From Lottia gigantea (Eukaryota; Mollusca; Gastropoda; Lottiidae): DNA of 64,000 bases. Shown here piece after piece: positions 12,430 to 22,700 of the stretch. A program made the translations under genes and the position numbers. The notes beneath the pieces are model-generated. The model did no database searches and was not told the origin of the DNA. It saw nothing but the letters and a program-made list of their open reading frames with translations. Where the stretch lies: NCBI RefSeq assembly GCF_000327385.1, contig NW_008706748.1, positions 311,817 to 375,816 of the forward strand. The letters are read 5' to 3'. The stretch's first letter is position 1. Each line of letters begins with the position of its first letter.

Positions 12430-12750
12430 ATAGTTTTAATTCAACTCTATTTAAATTCGTGTTGAAGCCACATGGTTTAAGCCACATGGTTTAAATGTTG
12501 ATTAGGCCTTGTCCCTGTCTTTGCAAAATTTTACTCTGTGCACACTGCATGGTGTTGTTCATCTCTACAATTCAAGTGGGATCCTATTGGGTCCTGTCTT
12601 TATTACACTAAATAGATTTAACCACGTTTAGGTTCATATTGAAAACAACTTGGTTTGAACTTAACTTGGTTATGCTGTGGTCCTTGCAAAATTTTACTCT
12701 GTTCATACTGCATGGAGTTGCCTGTCTTCATTAGCCCTTTTTTCTTGTGT
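12430..12750 (+). repeat. Diverged direct repeat about 180 bp apart
   Basis: The two copies (about 12430-12590 and 12608-12750) share CACTAAATAG-TTTAA, TTCRTRTTGAA, CTTGGTT and GCAAAATTTTACTCTGT, then ACTGCATGG-GTTG. The last part is again the SINE body. Confidence 0.55.
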
Positions 12751-12796
12751 TACAGAAATTTTTGAGTACAGCAATTTGATTGGATTGTAGGTTATT

Positions 12797-12891
12797 GAAT
12801 ACAGCCAATCAGAGGTATCAACAGAAAGTCTGTAAAAACTAAGCCATAATGTTTACAGTCTTTCTGTCAAGAGCTCTGATTAGCTGTATTC
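12797..12891. repeat. Inverted repeat with 40-bp arms
   Basis: The left arm GAATACAGCCAATCAGAG...CAGAAAGTCTGTAAA (12797-12836) pairs with 12852-12891 over a 15-nt loop. The arms differ at a few bases. This is a compact foldback element carrying CCAAT motifs. Confidence 0.8.
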
Positions 12892-13416
12892 TCTAGTGTA
12901 CACTGGCGTGCATTCTGTGATAAAAGAAAGGTGGCTATTGTAGTCAAGGTATAAGACAAAGTTGGTAATAGCTTGACATTGTGAAGATGGAAATTAATGT
13001 ACAGCAAGGACATATTTAGACGAACATAAAATAATTTTATGGCTTTAATAGCCTTGAGGTATTAGATGTTCCGCTTCGTAAATAGTCTGAATTGTTTTGC
13101 TTATTTATCATTTATAAGAATAATGTCAGTCATAGTTTTTGGGAAGGCTATGGGTACAGTCAAGCAAAGAAACATATGCACATCAGAGTTGATTTTTGCT
13201 GGATTATCTGTATCCAATTAAAGCTTTGTCGACCGGAATTATGAGTAAATATGACTAAATCAAATCACGAGACTCACACGCTGTCTAAGAATAAAACCCA
13301 CGACAACCAAAAACCTGAGAACTTCAGTTTCAACAATGTATTATTTCTTGCATATTATTATGATGAAAGAAAATTCAGGTAATTTGATTGACACCCAAAT
13401 ATACAGTATATCGAAC

Positions 13417-13544
13417 CAGGAGCGTAAACTAAGGGAGGGGGAGAGAGGGGGGGGGGGGGGCCAAAATTTGTATCGCCCCCTGCAGAATTCTGAAATCAGT
13501 CTCTCGGCCACCCCCCTTGGCATATTGGGCTGGTTACGGGCCTG
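13417..13544. mobile_element. hAT-type MITE with perfect 8-bp target duplication
   Basis: The right end reads GGGCCTG and the left CAGGAGC. The flanks are TATCGAAC on both sides (13409-13416 and 13545-13552), a perfect 8-bp duplication as hAT transposases make. The interior holds a long G run (about 13445-13460) and then CCCCC-rich sequence. A relative is at 44661-44821. Confidence 0.9.
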
Positions 13545-14342
13545 TATCGAACATGTATGACAGAGTTTGAAAATGGCTGAATTTGGTCTGGGGGACAGGA
13601 AAAGTCGATGAATTTGTTTGTGCCATTGACACAATAAAATTTCTGTCCACCAACATTTGTTGACTTTTTAACAGACGACATTTCACTCATGGCAGCCATG
13701 TTGAATTAGGGTGTGGCTTGTTGACATGGTTTCAATAAAAGCTGAATGACAACATGGAAAGATGTAAACATTTCGTGATTTTAGTAATCTGCAGAAATTT
13801 CATGAAAACAAAACATCCAGATAGTCTATGAGCATTCTGACTGACTGACCAACCATGATCTCACTCAATTTCTTCTGTGAATTGTGTTGGCCCAATTAAG
13901 TCATCATCAACAACAATTTAAACACTATTATCAGTGAGCTTGATATGGTTATCAGTTAATAGCCAGAATTCCTCATGAGTATTATAGAACAGTATATTTG
14001 ATTGGTTGAATAACCTAGAACTCATGTTTCATGACAATTACCGCAGATCATGAATGGCATGTGTAGATAGCATCAAGAAATTTAACATGTAGATCCACAT
14101 TTGTATCAAATGTTTTTTCATTTAGAATAATTGAAAAAGCAATGATGACTTGTTGTATTAGGTTCTCCATTTGAGCATGACTGGTAGACTAGATATTCTT
14201 CACACATGACTGGCAAATACCAATTAATTGATAACTATTCACTCTAATAAGCCGTAACTGGCAAATAAAACACAGCCATCTGGTTACATGCGAGTACAGG
14301 GATAGCAGAGAGATATAGGGATGGAAAGATTAGAGTTTAATT

Positions 14343-14526
14343 GTGAGCACCAGTCAGACATGACTGGCAAATATAATCATATCAACATCCCTGGCTAGAA
14401 ACACAAATCTAGAGAAAATTAAAGAGTAAATGGTGGGTCGTTTTAATCAAGAACTGCGAGCACCAGTCAGACATGACTGGCAAATAAAATCATATCAACA
14501 TCCCTGGCTAGAAACACAAATCTAGA
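14343..14526 (-). repeat. Direct repeat containing the 48-bp satellite unit in reverse
   Basis: Two nearly identical copies (14347-14412 and 14459-14527) of GAGCACCAGTCAGACATGAC, TGGCAAATA, ATCATATCAACATCCCTGGC, TAGAAACACAAATCTAGA. The first part is the reverse complement of the satellite core at 6.6 and 16.3 kb. A third core is near 14200. Confidence 0.8.
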
Positions 14527-15235
14527 ATTATCTTAAAGGAGCACCTTCACTATCAGTTCGACCAATCACACCTTAGTTTCAGAAACAGGAATATTTTTAG
14601 CTTACATACGTAGTAATAGTGTTCACAGATAATTTTCGAAATTTGAGCCTTCACATCCATGTGTATCCATAATTATTCACGTTTGAAAGTTAAAAAAACA
14701 TATTAAAGTTAGAAAACAGATAGATAGAAGTAGGCAGTGAAATTTCTAGTTAGAGGTATATTTGAAGGGATTATGTGATTTTTGTGTGTTTAGTACTTCT
14801 TAAGACTATTAAAGCACAATAAAGACCCAAATCAACCCTTGAAAATGCAGACTGTTTCCTTTCAAAGTTACAAGAAAACGTTATCTTGAAGATTGGTGAG
14901 ATTTAAGGAAGGAAGGGGTGAGGTTTGTTTTTCAAAACATTACGCATTAGGAATGTCAGATATTTGGGTCAAAATCTGCCCAATTTGTATAGCAGGAAGT
15001 GAAACTTATGCTTTTGTGTCCGTATTGTGTGCTATTTTTTTCTTATATTACTAATATCTGCTTTGTACAAATTTTATGCCACTTAGAGAATGTTTTACTG
15101 TTATGATATATCAAATTTAAAACTCTTGAAAAAAAAATAGAAACTGGCCTGTAGCTTGTACAAGGTTTTAAAAGGGGCTGAAAGTTTAACTATTTGCGAA
15201 CTCTGCTAATAACAATATGGTCATCTGTAATGTAG

Positions 15236-15487
15236 AAAAAGACAATGGGTTTTCTTCATTTTATATGTGTATCATGGACACTTATTGCATCAATTTGATT
15301 GATGTCATCACTTATTGCAAAATATACTTTATCACATAAGACCCTTTATGATTGGTGACATCATCAAACACTTAGTTGTGGTGGAATTGCAGGAACCACA
15401 GATGTCTGATTTCAAATTGATATGGTGCAAATTGATGCTATCAGTATCTCCGATTTTTAGAAAACCTCTTGACAATCTCTTTAAGTT
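15236..15487. mobile_element. MITE family A, full foldback copy (about 250 bp)
   Basis: The left arm (TTTTCTTCATTTTATATGTG, then CACTTATTGCATCAATTTG) and the right arm (GCAAATTGATGCTATCAGTA, then CTCTTGACAATCTCTTTAAG) are inverted relatives of each other. The middle GATGTCATCACTTATTGC faces GGTGACATCATCAAAC. Single arms occur at 1877, 3398, 9790, 20968 and 51955. Confidence 0.8.
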
Positions 15488-15865
15488 AAAAAATAGTATT
15501 ATATAAGAGTATGTTATTTTTTTCTAGAGGTTATTCTCTCCCTAGGGCTATGGTTCTGATCAGAAAGTTGAGTTGTGAAAGGACATTTTTTTAGTTTATT
15601 TAATGTGAATGAAGTTAAATTCTCTTGACAATATGATATTAATTGATTTATTAAATAATATATGAAGTCAGCTGATATTGTATATTGTGTAACATTGTGT
15701 AGATATTGTGATATTATTGGGTATTATTGTGATACTATTAGCTTGAGAATTGGATTCTGAATTAGGTCATTAAGTGCAAAAACTTCAAACTTTTTTTCAA
15801 ATCTACCACCTGAAAGCTACATAATAGGTTAACTTGCACCTGGTAGAATATTTCTTAGGCCTTGA

Positions 15866-15903
15866 CCCTCCCTGGCCCTCCCTGGCCCTCTTTGGCCCTC
15901 CCC
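15866..15903 (+). repeat. 11-bp C-rich repeat, about 3.5 copies
   Basis: CCCTCCCTGGC-type units in a row in otherwise AT-rich DNA. Confidence 0.75.
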
Positions 15904-16119
15904 TTAGCACTGGTTCTTAGACAGACTGACTTAATTAATGATGAAGACATGAAAGAATTACAATAGCCATCGTGGATCACACACTATGAATGAGTCAATA
16001 TGTGACTAGACCAAAGAAATATGAAAGTGATTTTTTATGTGATCAATGTTCAATCTCAAGCTATAATTACTCAGGTAAATAACAGGTGATTCATGTTGGT
16101 GATATTTTATCTTTTTCAT

Positions 16120-16967
16120 CAGCGCTATTGATTTGGCTGTATTTGCCAGTCATGATTTTACTTGAAAATGTATTTGTCATTCATGTCTCAATACTGTAGG
16201 TTTGACTGTATTAACCAGTCATGTCTGTCTAGAACTCCAGAATGTTAAATTGGTTGTATTAACCAGTCATGTCTGTCTAGAACTCCAGAATGTTAAATTG
16301 GTTGTATTTACCAGACATGTCTAACTAGAGCTCTATACTGTTAATTTGGTTGTATTTACCAGACATGTCTGTCTAGAACTCTATACTGTTAATTTGGTTG
16401 TATTTACCAGACATGTCTGTCTAGAGCTCTATACTGTTAATTTGATTGTATTTACCAGACATGTCTAACTAGAGCTCTATACTGTTAATTTGGTTGTATT
16501 TACCAGACATGTCTGACTAGAGCTCTATACTGTTAATTTGGTTGTATTTACCAGACATGTCTAACTAGAGCTCTATACTGTTAATTTGGTTGTATTTACC
16601 AGACATGTCTGTCTAGAACTCTATACTGTTAATTTGATTGTATATACCAGACATGTCTAACTAGAGCTCTATACTGTTAATTTGATTGTATATACCAGTC
16701 ATGTCTAACTAGAGCTCTATACTGTTAATTTGGTTGTATTTACCAGACATGTCTAACTAGAGCTCTATACTGTTAATTTGGTTGTATTTACCAGACATGT
16801 CTAACTAGAGCTCTATACTGTTAATTTGGTTGTATTTACCAGTCATGTCTAACTAGAGCTCTATACTGTTAATTTGATTGTATTTACCAGACATGTCTGT
16901 CTAGAGCTCTATACTGTTAATTTGATTGTATATACCAGTCATGTCTGACTAGAGCTCAAATTGTTCA
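16120..16967 (+). repeat. 48-bp satellite, main block (about 17 copies)
   Basis: The consensus is CCAGACATGTCTAACTAGAG, CTCTATACTG, TTAATTTGGTTGTATTTA. Each unit holds two perfect 10-bp palindromes, AGACATGTCT and TAGAGCTCTA. Units alternate between TCTAACTAG and TCTGTCTAG variants. The oldest, most diverged copies are at the left edge. A lone related copy lies at 18140-18215. Confidence 0.95.
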
Positions 16968-17533
16968 TTCGGCTGCATTAACTTAACATTAACCTATCAT
17001 ACTAATAATATTAACTGTCCAATAGTATGAACAGAATGCTAACTTGTTTGAGAAAAGGGTCATAGTTATAAGTATTAAGTTAAACACTGGCTAGATGATT
17101 AATGATATAGGTATTTTATTCATAATATATTACTGTATTGCATTTCTATCAAGGTCATCTCAAGGTCACATGTGTGTCAAGCTGGGTTTGGTGATATTGA
17201 TGTGACTGTGACTAGCCTTGTATTAATTTATCATACAGAATGGAGGTGTACCTTTAAATTGTCAAGGTCATTTATGGTGTGTGAAATTCTCACCGAATTT
17301 AAATTAGAAAAAATTGTTGACAATAATATCCTGGCAAACTTTTCCTCTTTGAACACTGCATGGCACTTTTACTACCTGAAGAATAGAATTTGATTTTTAT
17401 AGATATTCTTTATATAATATCATTCATTGAAGAACGTCTTGAAGTTTGCTTACTATTTAAAATCTTTTCACATTTTGAAGTTGTTGACTTGTTCAGATAC
17501 TGGAGGGTTTACAAGTTTCATAACAAGACAAGG

Positions 17534-17985
17534 GGCGTTATGTTGAAAGTGGAAGGCATTATCAACAAGGTACATGTCATTGGTGAGGGCATTTACAATA
17601 TACAGTGCATTATTACCAAGATACAGGGCATTATTAAACTAGTGGTGGGCATTATTAACCTAGTTGAGAACAGTATCAATAAGATACAGGGCATTATTAA
17701 CCTAGTTGAGGGCATTATCAACAAGATGCAGGGCATTATCAACCTTGTGGAAGGCATTATTAATGAAATACAGGGCATTATTAAACTAGTGGAGGGCATT
17801 ATCAACAAGATACAGGGCATTATTAACCTAGTTGAGGGCAGTATCAACAAGATACAGGGCATTATTAACCTTGTGGAGGGCATTATTAATGAAGTACAGG
17901 GCATTATTAAACTAGTGGAGGGCATTATTAACAAGATACAGGTCAATATCAACAAGGTAGTGGGTATTATTAAAGAGATTCACAC
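17534..17985 (+). repeat. 21-bp minisatellite, about 21 copies, open in frame
   Basis: Alternating 21-bp units GGCATTATTAACCTAGTTGA(G) and GGCATTATCAACAAGATACA(G), so the higher-order unit is 42 bp. Because 21 is a multiple of three the array stays open on both strands: as GIINLVE/GIINKIQ heptads on + (open from 17390 to 17992) and as a Met/Pro/Ile/Leu repeat on -. There is no splice, homology or codon evidence that it is translated. Confidence 0.9.
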
Positions 17986-18514
17986 CAATTAAAATGGTGA
18001 CACTGTAAAAGATTTACTGACATCCCAGGATCAGGTTTTAACCTTTCTTTGATAAAATTTGACTGTAAATAATTGGTGAATTATTTCATAGTTTACTCAG
18101 GGCTCTTCATTTACTTATATTTGTCAGCCTATATCTGATTGGTGGTCTAGCTGTATTTGCCAGTCATTTCTGACTACTGACTTGGGCTCTAGACTGTTGA
18201 TTTGACTGTGTTTATCCACGCTCTTTGATATTATAACCATGAATATAGAATTATCCTTCCAAAAACAACAAGGAAGAAACAAATTTTCTAACATTATTGA
18301 TTAAAATGTTTGTTGTTTTTTCTGTTACAAAATTGCACTTTTAACACCTGAGTCACCAAAAACAATGACATCTTCCTTCTTACTTTTCTTTTTGTAATTA
18401 ATTCCACGTCACTAACAGTGATTTACACATCTGATTATGTATTCAAGTGCAAATGGACCTCATCCACGTCCAACAATATAGCCCAACTAACCCCAACAAT
18501 TTCTCACTCACCCC

Positions 18515-18664
18515 AAGTGGCGCCTCTAGGAAACGTCAGGTGAGGGGGCCGAGCAGTGTCCATAAAATTTTCCAGGGGGGCCACAGGTCATTCTTCCACT
18601 ATGTCAAATGATAAAAAATGGGTGGGGCCATGGCCTCCACCTAACCCCCGTAGCAATGCCATTG
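18515..18664. mobile_element. hAT-like MITE (GTGGCG...CTA termini)
   Basis: The left end AAGTGGCGCCTCTAGGAAAC and right end CCGTAGCAATGCCATTG are inverted relatives. The interior, with AAATGATAAAAAATGGGTGG and GGGCCATGGCC, matches the copy at 43564-43741. A clear target duplication was not found. Confidence 0.65.
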
Positions 18665-18668
18665 CCGC

Positions 18669-18735
18669 CCTTATCAATGCAACAATGTTACCTCACCCAC
18701 CCCCAACAATGTTACCTCACCCACCCCCAACAATA
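18669..18735 (+). repeat. Short tandem repeat, CCAACAAT(G/A) unit
   Basis: ACAATGTTACCTCACCCACC recurs about three times (unit about 23 bp), just after the MITE. Confidence 0.7.
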
Positions 18736-19273
18736 TGGCCTACTCACTGTAATTTATTCCATATCATAAATACTTTACATTTTTACCCTAGAAACAATTT
18801 ATTTTACTTCTATAGAAATCAATATAAACCATTAATTTGTTGTCATTTTATCAAACACTTTCCATTAACATTCACATACCAATACATATTATATTATATT
18901 ATATATTATAGCTCATAATGGACCAGTTTGAATCTCCATTTTAATTCTACTATACATGCATTCCAGGCTTTGAATTTGTTGTTTGTTAACATTTAACTAC
19001 TTCTACATATTATATTGATACTCGTTATAGACCAGTTTGAAAATGAAAACATAATCTTGATTTCAATTCACCTATACCATGGTCTTATCCAGCATACAAA
19101 CTGCTGTACAAGCTCTTCTAGCTTTTACTTATTCTATATTCCACCATTTCTATTTGCCAAATGTTTCAAATGATAACTTAGATAAATAACTTTGACCAAT
19201 TTGTTTAATTATTATTTTAGTAAGCGTATCCTGAATATCTATACTCATTTTTGTCTCTTTTTTGTTATTGCAG

Positions 19274-19726
19274 AACCTCCTCCAATGCCTGCTCAAGAAC
19301 CAGAAACCATAACGGAAGAGGAACGTGAAACGACCGTGATCGCTCCAGTTAATAATAATAACGAGGATGACGAACACCGACCACGATTATGTCACATTAG
19401 AAAATGGCATGATTTCCAAGGTTACGGATTTAACCTTCACGCCGAGAAAAATAAACCTGGCCAGTATATCGGGAAAGTTGACGACGATTCTCCAGCCGAA
19501 TCAGCAGGGTTAAAAGAAAATGATCGAATTATCGAAGTTAATGGCGATAATGTCGAACAAGAACAACATCAAAATGTCATCGGCAAGATCAAATCTGGTG
19601 GAGAAGAAACAAAATTATTGGTTGTCGACCCAAAAACAGATGCGTATTATAAAGAAAAGGGAATTTCAATCACTAGTTCGTTGCCGCAAGTTTTATATCA
19701 AGTCACGCCCCATCGTGCACTTCCAG
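19274..19726 (+). CDS. NHERF1: NHERF exon with the PDZ domain
   Basis: A 453-nt exon, phase 1 at both ends. It encodes an acidic lead (EPPPMPAQEPET) and then a PDZ domain starting at RPRLCHIRKW. The carboxylate-binding loop is GYGF. A His opens helix alpha-B (EQHQNV), which in known PDZ structures marks class I domains binding S/T-X-hydrophobic C-termini. The stretch ETKLLVVDPKTD is typical of NHERF PDZ domains. The segment before GYGF (KWHDFQ) is longer than in human NHERF PDZ2 and recalls insect Sip1. The acceptor is a T-rich tract ending TTGCAG; the donor is CCAG|GTAATA. An ATG at 19192 lies in intron-like sequence and is not taken as the start. Confidence 0.95.
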
Positions 19727-22700
19727 GTAATATAACATCTTGATATCCTTGTCTATGCTTTGATAATATGATCTTGCCTTCATTAATAATGCCTGGATAA
19801 TATTTCCTTGATAACCTTGAGGGTCTTGATGATCTAGTCTTTGTTCATAGCTGGATAACCTTGCCTTGATAATTGAATGTTTTGATATTGCCTTGATATT
19901 AACCTAATTATCTAGATAATCTACAATTCTTAATTTTGATCAACTAGTCTTTTTAACCAACTAAGCCTGAACGATCTTTCTTTGATAGTCGTAATTATCC
20001 GGCTGTTTGCATTACTTAATCCTTTTTCTTTCAGAGAATTTTATAATTTTTCTTGATAACAATTTTGTGGGATTGTATGAATCGTGATGATACTTATTTT
20101 GCCATTATTGTTAAGTGGATGCTCCGATTGGAAATATATGTACAATTATAAGTGTTAATAACCAAATTTTTTTACTTTCCCATGATTTACTGTTAATATT
20201 TTCATATATTTACTCTGATGTCGATTTTGCCTGAAGTATTTGATGGACGTTCTTAACTTATAATTGATTGTCACTAAAAATATCAATTTTTCTGTGGTAC
20301 ACTTTACAGTGCAGGATCCAGACACATCAAAGAATTATATTTGATTTATTTCAGATAATTTTTCTTTCAGCATCGTTGCATATAAATTGACTGTCATACT
20401 GAGATTTTTTTTTTGGAAAATTTTGAATTTTTAAACTTTTAAACCCTTGAATTTTTTACCCATCCTCCCTTAGTTTATTGATGAAATAATGAAAAAGTGT
20501 TTTTCTCTATTCCCAATAAATCTACAGTAAAAGGTTTCTTTTTGATGGGATGGGAATAAAATTATCTCGAACTCAAAAAATATAAAATATTGAATGGTGT
20601 TAAGGTGAAATGAGAATTTAACTCATAGAAAGCACGGGCCTAGGTCTGAAGCAAGGATTATTCATTCACAAGTAATGTTTTGTTAGTTTTAACAATGATG
20701 AAAAAAATGTTTTTTGTGGTGCAGACTTGTCCTGTGGTATGAAACTAACCCCCCCCCCCCCTTATTAAAAGTAGACTAGAAAAAGTTTTTGTTTGCTTTA
20801 TATTCATTGTATAATCACAGTAAAATAAGCCTATGTATATTTTATCAGATAAAATAAGTAAATTTGTTAAACTATCAAATATCGTAATATATTCAAAACT
20901 TGTAGGGTTAATATTTATACATGAGTAAAAAATACCTGGATAAAAATAACAAGATGACTGTATTTCTTAAAGAGATTCTGAATGGTTTTTCTCACCTTTG
21001 TATGTGGTATGTTGGTAACAATTATAGCTTCTATATGGACCATTTGGAATGCCCCTTCAGAGGCACTAAAATTGAAGCCATAAGTGTTCCCCAATACACA
21101 TCCAATGGTTCAGTGTAAAAATGATTTAACCAAACACAGTGACCTACTCTGAAAATTGTTCAGATTATAATGTTGGTTTGAATTGGCTTTTGTAGTGTTA
21201 GATGGTGATGAGAACATAGTCTCATGAAAGCACTGGCCTAGGTCATAAAGTAAAGATTTATGAAGAAGCCAGCAATTTTAAGACTATTTAGGGTTAATTC
21301 TACCATGGACTAGGATATAACTGAAATCTTTATTTCTTCTGTAAGCTGTAACAAGTTAAGTTAGGTGTACAAGAATAATCTATTGCTTCCACTATCTGAA
21401 TGTACCATATCAAATCAAACAATATTTTGGAGAGTCCACTTAGCTAATTGTATTTTCCTTTTCTTTAATCAGAAGCTGCTGAAGAAGATTTGTATTTATA
21501 TCCAGATGGTAAAATATAAATTTAAAATTTTAGCTAAAAATAGTTAAGATCAAATTTATGCTTTATCAAATTTACTGTATCACTTTTCACTTTGAAATCT
21601 GACGTCTTGTACTCCAGCAATTTAATATTTGCCATGTTACTGTAGATTTCGTAACTTAATATCCTCCCATCACCCATTTTTAGAAAAATATTAAATCTCA
21701 TAATTTATTACAAAATTCTTAGACCAATTCTTAAATGTAGTATTTTAAGTAAATTTTAATACTGCTTTTTCTTAATTAGAACTTTTTATGCGCATTTTTA
21801 ATTAGATTTGTTTAATGAATAAATTGTTAATGTCAAGAGTAAATCATTGGTCACCTGATTAAATTAGCTTAATTACGTCTCATTAGACAAAATTTGACCC
21901 CAATTCACCTCAAGCTTTGACATTTGCAATTTTTTTTAAATTCTTTTTTTGCAAAAAGGACATAATTGTTGAATTTAACAAAAATTTTAAATACAAATGA
22001 GCCTAAAATAGATGACATAAAATAAATGATTAATATGTTAAATTTCTAGCTAAAATGGTATTTTAAGTGATGTTTGTGTTGTAACTTGAACTGGTTTGGG
22101 ACAAAATGAGATATTTCTAGATATTCAGCACAAATCAATTGTAACATAGATGACATAAGAGTCAAATTGAAATGTTTATGGTTAAGATGTTCAAAATTTA
22201 GAGCCATTAAAAGATAACTTTAACATAAATGTTTCGGTACAAATGAAATATTTTAGAAGGTTAAATACACAAATAGATGACACAGAGTTAAATTGAAATA
22301 TTTAAACTCAAAATGTTTAAAATAAAGAGCTAATTAAAGCTATTGTGACACATTTTTGAAAATTATTTAAAACAAAAGAAAATTGTAGGTTTAGTACAAA
22401 ATAAAATAAAACGTATGATCTAAGCATCCTAATTGAAATAATTTAACTTGAAATGTTACAAAAATCAAAAGCTATTGTTCAGTTAAAACCTAAAAAAACT
22501 TATTGTGAAAGTGCAAATGACAGTCATCAGCCAAAAACTTGCTGACATAAAGTATATAGTCAGAGTATTTAATAGTCAGTTAAATGTGACATACACAATA
22601 GAATTTAAATTTCTATTTCATTTACAAATTAGCCCTCAATTACCTTACATTTTTAAAATGAAAAATTTTCCTTTTATTTTTTTTAATAGTAACACAATGC

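Larger units (their letters stand above)
1..19273. other. Gene-free region: upstream intron or flank of NHERF
   Basis: No exon with recognisable homology was found on either strand. Because the PDZ exon starts in phase 1, some NHERF exon must lie upstream, so most or all of this stretch is likely one very long intron. It is filled with the satellites, MITEs and SINE pieces listed separately. Stretches such as 1-1180, 7130-8650, 9535-10420, 11390-11830, 14530-15235 and 15490-16120 show only AT-rich unique-looking sequence. Confidence 0.6.

Noticed and set aside
13336-13699. Overlapping open frames of 67-97 codons on both strands
   Set aside because: They run through the hAT-type MITE and its G run; composition is low-complexity and there is no homology.
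16120-16967. CRISPR-like array
   Set aside because: The whole 48-bp unit repeats head to tail with no unique spacers, in a eukaryotic intron.
17390-17992. 200-codon open frame through the 21-bp repeat, as a gene
   Set aside because: The repeat period is a multiple of three, so an open frame is expected; the opposite strand is open as well, and there is no homology, splice or promoter support. Kept only as a repeat and a finding.
18556-18918. 120-codon open frame
   Set aside because: Begins in a hAT-like MITE and continues through a short tandem repeat and AT-rich sequence; no homology.
19192-19273. Upstream extension of the PDZ exon to an ATG at 19192
   Set aside because: The sequence is AT-rich, encodes an unlikely hydrophobic stretch and ends in a good acceptor (TTATTGCAG), so it is intron.
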